A stretch of 64,000 nt of DNA from Ziziphus jujuba. Lineage: Eukaryota > Streptophyta > Magnoliopsida > Rosales > Rhamnaceae. This document shows, piece after piece, positions 1 to 11,694 of the stretch; position 1 is the first letter of the stretch, and each line of letters begins with the position of its first letter. The notes below the pieces were generated by a model that saw only the letters and a list, made by a program, of their open reading frames with translations, ran no database searches and was not told the origin of the DNA. The DNA lies in assembly GCF_031755915.1 (NCBI RefSeq), contig NC_083388.1, forward strand, positions 8,617,001 through 8,681,000. The letters run 5' to 3'. The translations under genes were made by a program, and so were the position numbers.

Positions 1-255
1 TTTTTACCGCTTTTTGGCCAAAATCTAAAATTGAAATCACTATGCTAAAGGAATTCGAATTAAATATGATTTATTAATTTTCAAGTTTCAAACTAGGAAC
101 AAAATGGAAGATTAATTAACAAGGCATAAACACTTGGTACTACACAGCATTGCAAGTAGCAGAAAACAAAGAACAGCATAAATTATTTAATTGAGAAAAT
201 TAATTTGATGTGGGATTCCATTTATTTTGTCCAAGCATGCATGGAACGTTGGTTT

Positions 256-1578
256 TCACAGCGATTTGAATTGAAAGCCATTGACAGTCATCCCTCCATC
301 GATGCAAATGGTCTGGCCTGTTATGTATGAGGCTGCAGGTAAGCATAAGAATGCCACCAATGAAGACACCTCTTTGGGTTCTCCTGTGCGTCCCATAGGT
401 GTTCGCGACTTTATAGCCTCCAAAAACTTTTCATCGCTCAGATACTGCCAAAAGTTATCAGATACAAACGAAAAAATCCCCATCAAATCCTCTTTTAAAC
501 CTCAGTTTATGCTTGTATTCATATTATACATATCACAAGTTTCAAAGACCAGCCAGTATAACTGTAATGGCGATTCATCTCTAAATAATTGAAGCTTCCA
601 GTAATACTTGTAATTTTACCTCATATAGTATCCCAGCCAAATATGAAACTTTGTCCAAAACGAAAAAACACACGCAAAATCCAAAAAGGGTAATGATAAA
701 AATAAATAAACACATAGAAGATGGACCTAGATATAAAAGGAGTGTACGTTGAGACTAATATAAATTGTAAAATAAATTATTGAGAAAGTCTTAAGACTCA
801 TATAAAATTATAAATGTAATGTAATAATGATCCACCTTTACGGATAACAATCTGGTCCATTGGACGCGATTCCCATATAGACCACACCTAATAGGATGGG
901 GGATTTCCCATTTAAACAAATAGTTGGGGGGACAGAGGGGCAAGGTGCAGGGCAAAAAGGCTTCTTTCAGCAAAGATTATAATCCCTACCCTGTTTATAT
1001 TATTATATTTATTCTTTTAATATTTTTGTTTAAATATGTGTATTCACATTAAATTTTTTATATATATTTGTAAATTAAATATAATATATATTATTTATTT
1101 AAATTCATTTCCAGATCTACAATTCAAACGTGGAATTAGGTTGAGATTCTACTTTGCTTGCTCCTAGCCCTGCTAGTTCTTCCACAATTGCATACCTACA
1201 TCACAGTACTGCATTATTCATATAATATATATATATATATATTTATACATACACAATTAAATATTAATTACTTATGTTATTAGTTTTATACATATCATAA
1301 AAATATTTATAAATAATGTATGTAACAGTGTGGTATATGTGAAGATTTTGTCTTTAGGTTCCCATTCTTCGTGAAGAAATTAACAGATATTATCCCCAAG
1401 TTGATATTGGAAAAAAGAAAACGGAAGGGACAAAAAAAAAAAAAAAAAGGAAGGCAGAGAAAAGAATGAATTACCCAATTCCTTTGGTTCCACCGGTGAC
1501 AAGAGCAGTGAGTCCATGAAGAGACCATCTATGGTCTTTTCTGCTACCAACATCAATATCTGCTGCTTCTGCCGCCAT
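256..1578 (-). pseudogene. Tropinone reductase-like SDR, copy A (partial)
   Basis: This is a damaged copy of the SDR family found complete at 16662-18504. Exon 1 (1475-1578) starts with ATG and reads into the cofactor-binding motif TGGTKGIG, with a GT donor at the usual place. Exon 2 starts at 1195 after an AG acceptor and reads [11 protein letters not shown], but homology stops at about 1160 and the frame runs into unrelated sequence. Exons 3 and 4, which carry NNVG and the catalytic Ser-Tyr-Lys, are absent from 445-1150. Exon 5 (256-444) is intact in frame, with the family C-terminus around [17 protein letters not shown] and a stop at 256-258. An enzyme without the central exons cannot work, so I call it a pseudogene. 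A deletion with replacement between exons 2 and 5 is the simplest explanation. Confidence 0.85.
445..1150. other. Unassigned filler between exons 2 and 5 of copy A
   Basis: This stretch occupies the place where SDR exons 3 and 4 should lie. It is AT-rich, with a more GC-rich patch at about 830-960 that reads weakly as a 60-residue open frame on the minus strand and resembles nothing I recognise. I see no splice-flanked SDR exon in either strand. Confidence 0.5.
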
Positions 1579-4063
1579 TTTCTCTTTAATTAGCTTGAAT
1601 ATTAACTTCAACGTCAAACTTCTGCTGCAAATATCCTTCCTAATATAATATGTGGATGTAAAAGGAAGAGAATTTCAGGGTATGAAATGTTATCCAAATG
1701 AAGTTGAAGAAAATGGCAGGGATAGAGACGCTTGTTTGTTTGTTTGCTTCTTGATTTCTGACTATTTTGGGTAGTAGATTTTTAATAATGGATGTTGATG
1801 CAGTGTACGTTTATCAGTATCTACATGACAAGACAGGTTGCGTGCTGGATGACAATCCACTCCCTGACAACCACTTGGTCGTGGGCCTACATCCTAACCA
1901 TTTCACTCATTTTAAGAAACACATCTTAAAGGGAGGGCTCCATGTACCAACGTTTTTTCACAAATCATCCAAGCTATTCAAGTGATTTAATCCCATAAAT
2001 GAATAAAAGAAAGAAAGTAAGAAATTTTATCGTTATGAGTAATTTTAATTTCTTTGTAAGAAATTTTATCTTTATGAGTAATTTTAATTTCTTTGTCACT
2101 CCATACATTTTATCCACAACATTTCAATTGTTTAGATGATATGTCTGATGATAGATTTTGTGAAAAACATGTTAGGTGCCTTCCCCTGCTTTACGGTACA
2201 TTTGGAAGCCACGTAACAAGAGGGTAATATGGAGCCAATGTTCGGTAAAAACATTTGCACAAATTCGAATGCGGGTAAAATAATAATGGACCCACCTTTA
2301 TTCTCTTATTTCATATTAAATAATTTTGTCTTTATGACATTCATAAATCAAAATTTTTATCATTATTTAGTTGGTTTTTACATTTTAAGATAATAAAATA
2401 TTAATTTATATTTAATAATAAATGATTATATCATATGTCATATTTAAAATTTTTATAAACTTTGATGAAATTTTCAGTACATATAACATTACTGCTCTCT
2501 ATTATATTAATCCACCCCTGAGTTTCGGTTGTGCTAGGCTTTCCTTCCTTTTTTATTTTTTAATTTTTTAATTTTTTTTAATTTTTTTTAAAATTTATCT
2601 TTTTGTTTTTGTTTTTTTGTTTTAGCCTTTTTCTTTTAGATGCTAGGTGGATTTCGACTGTATTCACCTTTCCTCTCTCTCTCTCTCTCTCACAAAAAAT
2701 CACTGTTTTTATTTTCCTTTTTCTTTTCTCTTTTAGCTTTTGTTTTTTGGTTTTTATGTTTTTTTTTCTTTGCCTTACCAAGTAGGATGAATAAATCTGG
2801 ATAAATGTTTTCAATGTTATTTTTGAAAATTTTCATTTAATATGTAATTATTATTATGAATAATAATCAAAATTCAATCTAATATATTAAAAATAAAGTA
2901 CTTATTTAAAAAAATCCTATTATAATAATAAAAAATTATAATAATTTGGATAGATGATATTCTTTTATTGGAAAATTATAATAAGATTCAGTAGCTATAA
3001 AAGAAAAAAAAAACAAATATTATTAATTTTTATTTTTAATTCTTTTATACTATTGTATTTATTTATTTTTGCTATATATACATTATAAGTTGTCATGACC
3101 TAATATATGATTAAAATTTAAAAATCTAGCTAATAAAATAACAGTCTATGCATTAGTTATATTATTTAAAAAAAAAAGACACACAACTATAGATATTGGA
3201 TTTCCTATAAAAAAAAAAGAAAAGAAAAACTATAAATATTTGAGATCCTAGTGTTTTTAAAGCCGTATGTAAAATATCAAAGGTTGAAAGTCTACGGGTG
3301 AAAAATTAAGTGTAGTGTGTGCGCGTGTTTTATGAAACACCTACCTAAATGAGTAAAAGTTTAGGATTTGGAAAGTTAAATCGACCACTACTTTTAGTAA
3401 GGAAAAAAATATCTTATGTCTTAGGTTCGTATGCTAGAGCAGTGTTTAGTTTTTTTATTTATTTTTTATTATTTATTTATTATTTATTTTTTTTATTATA
3501 AATTTTCTCTTTTGCCCTTTCATCCTTTTTTATCTCTTCTTCTTTTCTATGTTTTCTCCATTCCCATAAACGACCGCTGGTTTGCAGCAAACCGTTGCCC
3601 TCCATCATGCCCAACAATTTAAACCTTTTCTCCTTTCTTTCACCTCTCCAGTCTTTTATGTAATCTCCTTCAACCGATACTAGCCAACTTCTACTTCTTC
3701 ATCATCGGCTTCAACCTCAAACTGGCTTCTTTTTTCTTTTTCTTTTTTTATAATAAATTGAATTTGATTACTAGTCCAAAATTTTGAATCACTTGATTTA
3801 TGTTGGCAGCTTCTTTTTTTTTTTTTTGGTCGGATTCTCCCTATAATAATTAGCTTCTTCGTACTGTTGCCAAAATAAATAAATAAATGAATAAAACTCG
3901 TAGTCTAGCTAAGTCATGAGGTTTCTACCATGACACAAAGAGTAATGAAAATATCGATATTGATAAAAATGTCGAAAATATAATTTTATGAAAATATCGA
4001 TGGAAATATTGATAAAATTATAAAAATTATAAAAATTTAATTTAGAGTACAGATTTTTACAAA
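1579..4063. other. AT-rich intergenic DNA without recognised genes
   Basis: The first 150 bases would be the promoter side of SDR copy A. The rest is AT-rich with long T and A runs, a CT microsatellite near 2671-2691, and a perfect-but-one tandem pair of 39-bp units at 2017-2055 and 2056-2094. Short open frames here (for example 1767-1985) are of low complexity or have no recognisable motif. I find no gene, tRNA or clear transposon end. Confidence 0.6.
2017..2094. repeat. Tandem duplication, 39-bp unit x2
   Basis: Two adjacent 39-bp units beginning GTAAGAAATTTTATC differ at one base (CGTTATG against CTTTATG). This is a simple tandem duplication in non-coding DNA. Confidence 0.8.
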
Positions 4064-4473
4064 TGAGATAATTAATATAACAAAATAATATAAAAATACA
4101 ATAATTAGAATACAATAAAAATTAAATAATTTATAAATATTAAAAATTATTATAAAAAATACAATAGTTATTAATATCAAAATATAAAAAAATTTAATAA
4201 ATAATATTAAAATATATAAAATTCTCAAATTTCTGAAATGGTTGCCCGTAAAAGAATTAAACTGGAAGAATCTTTTAGTTTTAAAAAATAAAAAAACAAA
4301 AATTAAAGAAAAACCCACTAATGCATAAAAAACAAAAACAAACACAAAGAAAGCAATTGAAATATAAATCAACATTACTGAAAAGGTATTTTGTACTCTC
4401 TAAACAAAAATAATACTAAGTGGCATGTGGTTGAGTGGAGGACACGTCACATGCCGAACTTTATCAATTAAAA
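4064..4473. repeat. Segmental duplication copy 1, left part
   Basis: From GAGATAATTAATATAA onwards this AT-rich segment aligns with 48371-48739, including the shared phrase GAAAAGGTATTTTGTACT. The alignment resumes at 13926 on the far side of a 9.45-kb retrotransposon insertion. The paired copy near 49289 reads straight through CAATTAAAACCC and so shows the uninterrupted site. Confidence 0.75.
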
Positions 4474-4943
4474 TGGCTAGAATTCGTTCAAGATCGTTTA
4501 TCGGAATCCTAAACAAGTTCTAATCTAAGAGAAACTCTACCGGATCCTCTAATGAAAAATCTGGCAGGACTTACCATAAAATTTCTTGCATAGAAAATAC
4601 ACTTCTAATAATATTTCTTTATTTCTTCCACCTTACTACAAATTATTACCACAAGTTTATAGCACTCCAAAATAAACAGGGACCAGTGCAATGTTAATTA
4701 AATACATCCAAAATAGTATACAAAGTATTTTATAGAATTCTAAATATAAGAGTTATTACAACATGAAGTAGAAAAAAATATTACAAGATAGGAAATAAAG
4801 AAAGGAAGACTTTTTGGACTTTTAGCAACAAATAAAGATGTCAAGCTTGCCCCGGTTGATTAATGTTTATGAATCTTGGCCTAGGAAAACAAATTTAAAA
4901 ATGTGAGATACTAATCATCTCAGTGAGTGATCCAATATACTAT

Positions 4944-4945
4944 AC

Positions 4946-4990
<45 letters not shown>
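4944..4990. repeat. (AAT)n microsatellite
   Basis: An almost uninterrupted run of AAT triplets lies inside the left part of the Y2 LTR. Confidence 0.9.
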
Positions 4991-4991
<1 letters not shown>

Positions 4992-5496
4992 TAACAATAA
5001 AATAAGCTTGATTAATTAATAATAAATAAGTAAATAAATAATAAGTAGTTGAAAATAATATTTTCTCTTACAACACTCATAGTTCACTTAGTTGGAAATG
5101 TTCTTATTTTAAAACATTTTTACAAAATCCAATATTTTTATACCCCAAAAAGTTAAGGAAATATTAAATAATAAAAGTACACATAAAATACAAATGATTT
5201 TGAATTAAATGGTAAAAATATAATAGAATTTATTTTAGAACACCAAATCAATTTAAATAGTAAAATCATGGTAAAATGCATTTTAAAACATTAATATGAG
5301 TACATGATAAAAACATAATAAAATTCCATAAAATTTATATTAAAATCTCAAATTGAAATAAATAATAAAAACACCACTAAATACATTTTAATTTTAAATA
5401 CTCTTTTAAAACATCCTTATTTTGAAAATCGTATCGAGAAAACCATTTGATGCACCAAATTATATACCAGTGGTGCCAGATAGTACCCAATATTCC

Positions 5497-6536
5497 TGTT
5501 GAAGTGTGGCAATTTTGCCACTTGATGGTGCATGTCACCGGCTAGCATGCACACCTTGGTATCAAATCATTTCCTTTTATGAGTTTATATTTTATATTTT
5601 TTGTATGTTTTAATTTATGCAAGGTATATTTTGATAATGTTTTGTGCCTAAGTTATGTATGCAAAAGTATAGGCAAAATTATGCACAAAAGAGTAGGAAT
5701 GTTATGCTTGAAATGCCTATGGTGCTGGATTTATAATTTCCAGCAACATAGTTCCACTATTTATCTTATATCTCAGGTTGCAAATGGAGTTTTGGGCTGA
5801 AATTTTGAGGGATGTCTACAGACATATATAGAAGACTATGGTTCAAATTTCAGGTCCAAATGACATGGGAAAGTCCATTTTCTATTCCAAACAGATTGCT
5901 GTATCTGATGGGCCCAGTATGCAGAGTATGGGTCAGCTTTGGAGCTGTTTGGCCCATGATCCGGTTCCAGAACTTTCCTAGCTCTTGGAACAATATTTAT
6001 TGATGACCAAGGATGCTTCAAACCAAGTTTCATAAGCAGATACAAAGGGGAACTAAGTAGGTGAAGCTAGTTTGGTTGTTTACCCAAACTAGTTAAACAA
6101 TAGGAACTTAGTTCAAACCATGTGCTACTTTTTACTATATTTGGAATAGACATGTTGCAGCTGGTTTTTGACTCTTTTGTGTATGAAAAGTTAGGTGTTG
6201 ACCATTTTACTTTTTAAATTTCAAATACTTTACTCATTTTGTAAGCTCACATGCTTGGCATGTGTGAACTAGTTGTAATTTCAAGCTTATATTGTAAAAT
6301 GAATAAAATGGCTACACATCCAAGCCTTATTTTCAAAAGCCAACGTGTTCCTCTTCTTCTTATGTCTTCTTCAACACCTTAGAACACTTTAGGAACCCTA
6401 AAAACCAGAAAACACCATAACCAAAACCTAAAAACACAACTCACTCACAACCATTCCCAAGAGCATCACCAAAAGCTTGCTTGTTGCTAACACTTCAAGC
6501 TAGCTTGCTCTTGGTCATAACCTTCTCACCCCAACA
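5497..6536 (+). repeat. Copia-1 5' LTR
   Basis: 1040 bp, TG...CA ends, preceded by the TSD ATTCC. Near-identical to 10652-11689; visible differences include ATTTATAATT against ATTCATAATT and ATGAATAAAATGG against AAGAATGAAATGG. Confidence 0.95.
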
Positions 6537-6539
6537 AAG

Positions 6540-6552
6540 TGGCATTAGAGCC
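6540..6552 (+). promoter_or_regulatory. Copia-1 primer-binding site
   Basis: TGGCATTAGAGCC begins three bases after the 5' LTR. It matches the initiator tRNA-Met-complementary site of plant Copia elements (usually TGGTATCAGAGC) with two differences. Confidence 0.85.
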
Positions 6553-6670
6553 TGGTTCATTTTTGTGAGATTTGTGAGGTTTTTGGGCTGGTTCGTTCCT
6601 TGAGAGTGAAGAGATACTTGAAAGCACAAATATATTTTCATATTCCTTCATACTAGAAAGCAACATTCAC

Positions 6671-9600
6671 ATGGCTTCTTCAAGTTTTTCAACTCCTTCT
6701 CCTCCTATCTTCAATGGGGAGAACTACAACATTTGGAGTATCAAGATGCAAGCCTACTTGAAGGCTTATGGTCTTTGGGAGGTCACCATAAATCCCCAAG
6801 AACCCAAGCCTTTGAGACAAGGGGCAACAGTCAACCAAATCAAGCACCATGAGGAGGAATTGGCTAAAGGTTTCAAGGCTCTCACCGCCATTCATTCTTG
6901 TATTAGTGATACCATTTTCACAAGGATAATGGCATGTGAGAGTGCCAAAGAAGCTTGGGACAAACTTCAAGATGAGTTCCAAGGGAGTACAAGGACAAGG
7001 CAAATGCAAATCCTTAACCTAAGGAGGGAGTTTGAGACTATCAAGATGAAAGACAAAGAAACGGTTAAGGAGTTCACCACAAGGCTTCTTAATGTGGTGA
7101 ATCAAATTAGGGTGCTAGGTGAAAGATTAAGTGACCAAAGGATTGTGGAGAAGGTGTTGGTCTCCTTGCCCGAGAGGTTTGAAGCTAAGATATCTTCATT
7201 GGAGGAGTCAAGGAACCTAAATGAAATTTCCTTGACCGAGTTGGTGAATGCCTTGCAAGCTACGGAGCAAAGGAGGAGGATTAGACATGAAGAATCAATG
7301 GAGGCTGCATTTGTGTCTAAACAACATCAAAGGACACAAAATCAAAAGAAGAACAAGCTTAAGGTCATAAAGGAGAAAGGTGAAACCAGCAAACCCGAGA
7401 GGAAGTCCTATGAACCTTGTCACCATTGCAAGAAGAAAGGTCATCATCCAAGAAGGTGTTGGTGGAGGCCGGATGCATTTTGCCATAAATGCCAACAAAA
7501 GGGTCATGTGGAGAGAGTATGCAAGGCAAACAAGAAAGATAAGCAACAAGCAAATGTTGCTAAAGATAATGCAAGTGATAGTGAATCCGAAGAGTTGTTT
7601 GTTGCTACTTGTTTTAGTAGCATCAAGAATGATGAAGGATGGATCATTGATAGTGGAGCAACACACCATATGTCTCATAAGCATGAGTGGTTCACAAACT
7701 TGGATAGGAGCAGCCACAACAAAGTCAAAATTGGAAATGGAGCCTTGATGGAAGTGAAAGGCAAAGGAGATGTGGTGATACACACCACCAAAGGTATCAA
7801 AACTATCCATGATGTTCTCTATGTACCTTCTTTATGTGAGAACTTACTTAGTGTAGGTCAAATGCTTGAGAACAAATATGCATTACACTTCTCAAACATG
7901 ACATGCACTATAGTTGATCCACATGGAAATGAATTAATGTGTGTTGGAATGAAGAACAAGAATTTTAGGTTGAATATGGATGAAAATGGTGCATCGGTTG
8001 CATTGAACACCAAAGTTGAGAACACCTCTCAACTTTGGCATAAAAGACTAGGCCATGCTAGCTTTAAGTCATTGGTAGGCACACATGAACTTGTTAGAGA
8101 CATGCCATTGGTTGAGAAGCAAGAACATGTGTGTGAAGTGTGTCAAAAAGGAAAGCATACTAGGCTAGCATTTCAATCTTGTTCTTGGAGATCAAAGGAG
8201 AAGCTAGGACTTATACATTCGGATATTTATGGTCCTATGAGTGTTCCATCCTTAAATGGCAGCAAGTATTTCATAACTTTCATTGATGATTACTCAAGAA
8301 TGTGTTGGGTGTATTTCCTTGAAAGAAAATCACAAGCTTTGGAGAAGTTTGTAGAATTTATGAAGTTAGTGCAAAATCAATCCGGTTGCACTATAAAGGT
8401 GTTAAGGACGGACAATGGTGGGGAATACACAAGTGAGGCTTTCAAACAACTTTGTAAGGATCATGGTATAGTTCATCAATTCACTACACCATACACACCA
8501 CAACAAAATGGTGTATGTGAAAGGAAAAACCGTACCATCATGGAGATGGCTAGATGTTTGTTGTTTGAAAGTGGCTTGCCAAAGAAGTTTTGGGCCGAAG
8601 GAGTTAATACATCCATCTACATCCAAAATAGGCTTTACTCAAAGTCTTTGAGGAGTAAAACCCCATTTGAGCTTTGGTTTGGATATAAGCCTTCTCTTGA
8701 TCATCTAAGGGTATTTGGAAGCATTTGTTACATCCTAGTACCACAAGAGAAGAGAGGAAAGCTTGATGAAAGGTCACAAGTTGGTGTTTTGGTTGGCTAT
8801 AGTGATGTGACCAAGGGATATAGAGTGTATAACTTGGAAACCAAGAAACTTGTGATAAGTAGAGATGTGAAAGTTGATGAGGAAGCTAAATGGGTTTGTA
8901 GTAAGGAGGATTTGGCTAGTATGGATGAAGACAATCGGCTTGAAGCTCATGATAATGATGAGGCACAAGGAAATGATGAAGGTGCTGCCCATGATGATGA
9001 ATATGATGAGAATGAGCTAGAAATCTCCATAGGGGCTGATTTGGAGATTGGTGATGGTGTGAGAGGCACAAGACCTCTTAATGAGATTTATGAAAGGTGT
9101 AATGTGGCATCGAGTGATCCAATCAATGTCCATGAGGCTATGGCAAGAAAAGAGTGGAGACAAGCCATGCAAGATGAAATCGATGTGATAAACAAGAATG
9201 ACACTTGGAGCTTGGTAACAAAACCGAAGGGAAAGAATGCTATTGGGGTGAAGTGGATCTTTAGGACCAAGTACAATCCGGATGGGTCCATAAATAAGCA
9301 CAAGGTAAGGCTTGTTGTCAAAGGATATGCACAACAAGCCGGTGTGGATTATGGAGAGACTTTTGCACCGGTTGCAAGGATGGAAACCATAAGACTTCTT
9401 CTTGCAATTTCGGCACAAAAGTCTTGGAAAGTATATCACCTTGATGTGAAGTCAGCCTTCTTGAATGGAATATTGAAGGAGGAGGTCTATGTTATGCAAC
9501 CCGAAGGTTTTGTGAAGAAAGGAAGTGAAGAGAAGGTATACAAGCTACATAAGGCCTTGTATGGCCTTAAACAAGCTCCTAGGGCATGGTATGCCAAGAT

Positions 9601-10657
9601 AGATGGTTTTTTGACAAAGCATGGATTTAGGAGGAGTCCTAATGAGCCTACATTGTATATTAGGACTCATGGTTGCATGGTGTTGGTGTCTCTTTATGTT
9701 GATGACCTCCTAGTGACCGGTGGTAATGAGAAAGAAGTGAGCAACTTCAAAGGTGAGCTAGAATTGAACTTTGAGATGTCTAGCCTTGGAGAGATAAAAT
9801 ACTTTCTTGGAATTGAAGTTGTCCAATCATCCAAGGGCATCTTCATATCTCAAGAAAGCTATGTGAAGGAGTTGCTCAAGAAGTTTGACATGGAGGATTG
9901 TAATAGCGTTGCCACACCTATGAATGAAGGCACCAAGTTGGTGAAGGATGATGATTCTCCAAAGGTAAATCCTTCCATCTATAGAAGTTTAATTGGTAGC
10001 CTTTTATATGTATGCTCTACTAGACCGGATATCATGTTTAGTGTGGCTGTTTTGTCAAGATTTATGCATAGTCCATCACAAAATCATCTTAGTTGTGCAA
10101 AAAGAATCCTAAGGTATTTGAAAGGTACTAGTGATTTTGGTATATGGTACAAGGATGGCATGAATGAAGCTTTGCTTGGTTATAGTGATAGTGATTGGGC
10201 TGGTTCTTTGGATGATAGCAAGAGCACATCGGGCTACATTTACACTCTTGGAAATGGTCCTTTCTCATGGAATTCCAAGAAGCAACAAACCGTTACACAA
10301 AGCACCGCGGAAGCCGAGTATATTGCTTGCTCAAGTTGTGCTAATCAAGGTGTTTGGCTTAGGAAATTATTGGAGGACTTGAGCTTGAAGCAAGAGGAAG
10401 CCATGGTAATATTGTGTGACAATACTTCAGCAATAGCAATTGCACAAAATCCAGTCCAACATGGGAGGACCAAGCACATACCGGTCAAGTATCATTCCTT
10501 AAGGAAATTTGAAGCAAGTGGTGAAGTGAAGTTGGAGTATGTGACTTCCGAGGAGAACTTGGCGGATATCTTCACCAAGCCATTGGGAAAGAAGAGATTT
10601 GAGATATTGAGAGGACTTCTCAACGTCTCATACAAAATTGCCAAGGAGGAGTGTTGA
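6671..10657 (+). CDS. Copia-1 gag-pol polyprotein, intact
   Basis: An open frame of 1328 residues carrying all Copia domains in order. Gag starts at the ATG at 6671; a CCHC zinc knuckle (C-HK-C...GH...C) lies near residues 271-284. The aspartic protease motif DSGATHH is near residue 327. Integrase has its HHCC zinc site from about residue 455, and the catalytic Asp (SDIYGP), Asp (TDNGGEY) and Glu (CERKNR) near residues 517, 580 and 616. Reverse transcriptase has YVDDLLVTG near 1010. RNase H has YSDSDWAG near 1171 and STAEAEY downstream. The integrase-before-RT order defines Copia. The stop codon lies 3-6 bases inside the 3' LTR. No frameshift or nonsense codon is present, unlike every other retroelement frame in the window. 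It resembles TNT1-94-type polyproteins; finer lineage is uncertain. Confidence 0.96.
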   Translation: MASSSFSTPSPPIFNGENYNIWSIKMQAYLKAYGLWEVTINPQEPKPLRQGATVNQIKHHEEELAKGFKALTAIHSCISDTIFTRIMACESAKEAWDKLQDEFQGSTRTRQMQILNLRREFETIKMKDKETVKEFTTRLLNVVNQIRVLGERLSDQRIVEKVLVSLPERFEAKISSLEESRNLNEISLTELVNALQATEQRRRIRHEESMEAAFVSKQHQRTQNQKKNKLKVIKEKGETSKPERKSYEPCHHCKKKGHHPRRCWWRPDAFCHKCQQKGHVERVCKANKKDKQQANVAKDNASDSESEELFVATCFSSIKNDEGWIIDSGATHHMSHKHEWFTNLDRSSHNKVKIGNGALMEVKGKGDVVIHTTKGIKTIHDVLYVPSLCENLLSVGQMLENKYALHFSNMTCTIVDPHGNELMCVGMKNKNFRLNMDENGASVALNTKVENTSQLWHKRLGHASFKSLVGTHELVRDMPLVEKQEHVCEVCQKGKHTRLAFQSCSWRSKEKLGLIHSDIYGPMSVPSLNGSKYFITFIDDYSRMCWVYFLERKSQALEKFVEFMKLVQNQSGCTIKVLRTDNGGEYTSEAFKQLCKDHGIVHQFTTPYTPQQNGVCERKNRTIMEMARCLLFESGLPKKFWAEGVNTSIYIQNRLYSKSLRSKTPFELWFGYKPSLDHLRVFGSICYILVPQEKRGKLDERSQVGVLVGYSDVTKGYRVYNLETKKLVISRDVKVDEEAKWVCSKEDLASMDEDNRLEAHDNDEAQGNDEGAAHDDEYDENELEISIGADLEIGDGVRGTRPLNEIYERCNVASSDPINVHEAMARKEWRQAMQDEIDVINKNDTWSLVTKPKGKNAIGVKWIFRTKYNPDGSINKHKVRLVVKGYAQQAGVDYGETFAPVARMETIRLLLAISAQKSWKVYHLDVKSAFLNGILKEEVYVMQPEGFVKKGSEEKVYKLHKALYGLKQAPRAWYAKIDGFLTKHGFRRSPNEPTLYIRTHGCMVLVSLYVDDLLVTGGNEKEVSNFKGELELNFEMSSLGEIKYFLGIEVVQSSKGIFISQESYVKELLKKFDMEDCNSVATPMNEGTKLVKDDDSPKVNPSIYRSLIGSLLYVCSTRPDIMFSVAVLSRFMHSPSQNHLSCAKRILRYLKGTSDFGIWYKDGMNEALLGYSDSDWAGSLDDSKSTSGYIYTLGNGPFSWNSKKQQTVTQSTAEAEYIACSSCANQGVWLRKLLEDLSLKQEEAMVILCDNTSAIAIAQNPVQHGRTKHIPVKYHSLRKFEASGEVKLEYVTSEENLADIFTKPLGKKRFEILRGLLNVSYKIAKEEC
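10643..10651 (+). promoter_or_regulatory. Copia-1 polypurine tract
   Basis: AAGGAGGAG immediately precedes the 3' LTR and overlaps the last codons of the polyprotein. This is the expected place for the plus-strand primer of reverse transcription. Confidence 0.7.
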
Positions 10658-11689
10658 AGTGTGGCAATTTTGCCACTTGATGGTGCATGTCACCGGCTAG
10701 CATGCACACCTTGGTATCAAATCATTTCCTTTTATGAGTTTATATATATTTTTTTGTATGTTTTAATTTATGCAAGGTATATTTTGATAATTTTTTGTGC
10801 CTAAGTTATGTATGCAAAAGTATAGGCAAAATTATGCACAAAAGAGTAGGAATGTTATGCTTGAAATGCCTATGGTGCTGGATTCATAATTTCCAGCAAC
10901 ATAGTTCCACTATTTATCTTATATCTCAGGTTGCAAATGGAGTTTTGGGCTGATATTTTGAGGGATGTCTACAGACATATATAGAAGACTATGGTTCAAA
11001 TTTCAGGTCCACATAACATGGGAAAGTCCATTTTCTATTCCAAACAGATTGCTATATCTGATGGGCCCAGTATGCAGAGTATGGGTCAGCTTTGGAGCTG
11101 TTTGGCCCATGATCCGGTTCCAGAACTTTCCTAGCTCTTGGAACAATATTTATTGATGACCAAGGATGCTTCAAACCAAGTTTCATAAGCAGATACAAAG
11201 GGGAACTAAGTAGGTGAAGCTAGTTTGGTTGTTTACCCAAACTAGTTAAACAATAGGAACTTAGTTCAAACCATGTGCTACTTTTTACTATATTTGGAAT
11301 AGACATGTTGCAGCTGGTTTTTGACTCTTTTGTGTATGAAAAGTTAGGTGTTGACCATTTTACTTTTTAAATTTCAAATACTTTACTCATTTTGTAAGCT
11401 CACATGCTTGGCATGTGTGAACTAGTTGTAATTTCAAGCTTATATTGTAAAAAGAATGAAATGGCTACACATCCAAGCCTTATTTTCAAAAGCCAACGTG
11501 TTCCTCTTCTTCTTATGTCTTCTTCAACACCTTAGAACACTTTAGGAACCCTAAAAACCAGAAAACACCATAACCAAAACCTAAAAACACAACTTACTCA
11601 CAACCATTCCCAAGAGCATCACCAAAAGCTTGCTTGTTGCTAACACTTCAAGCTAGCTTGCTCTTGGTCATAACCTTCTCACCCCAACA
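10652..11689 (+). repeat. Copia-1 3' LTR
   Basis: 1038 bp, TGTTGAAG to CCCCAACA, followed by the TSD ATTCC. It contains the last codons of the polyprotein. Confidence 0.95.
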
Positions 11690-11694
11690 ATTCC

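Larger units (their letters stand above)
5497..11689 (+). mobile_element. Complete Ty1/Copia LTR retrotransposon (Copia-1)
   Basis: A structurally complete element with LTRs at 5497-6536 and 10652-11689, both starting TGTTGAAG and ending CCCCAACA. The 5-bp TSD ATTCC occurs at 5492-5496 and 11690-11694. Internally there is a tRNA-Met-type primer-binding site, one uninterrupted gag-pol frame and a purine-rich tract before the 3' LTR. By eye the LTRs differ at roughly a dozen positions in about 1040, so the insertion is recent. It sits in the Y2 LTR. A 5'-truncated relative lies at 53209-54546. With everything needed in cis and an open polyprotein, it could be autonomous; expression cannot be judged from sequence. 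Confidence 0.96.

Noticed and set aside
1767..1985. A 72-codon plus-strand frame upstream of SDR copy A
   Set aside because: No recognisable motif, no upstream support, and surrounded by AT-rich DNA with tandem repeats. Possible but unsupported.
3909..4375. Minus-strand frames rich in Ile, Phe and Tyr that look like membrane proteins
   Set aside because: The composition comes from AT-rich, A-run DNA that is also part of the segmental duplication, where the frame is not conserved.
6689..9439. Several open frames of 60-171 codons on the minus strand opposite Copia-1
   Set aside because: They are antisense shadows of the intact gag-pol gene and carry no motif of their own.
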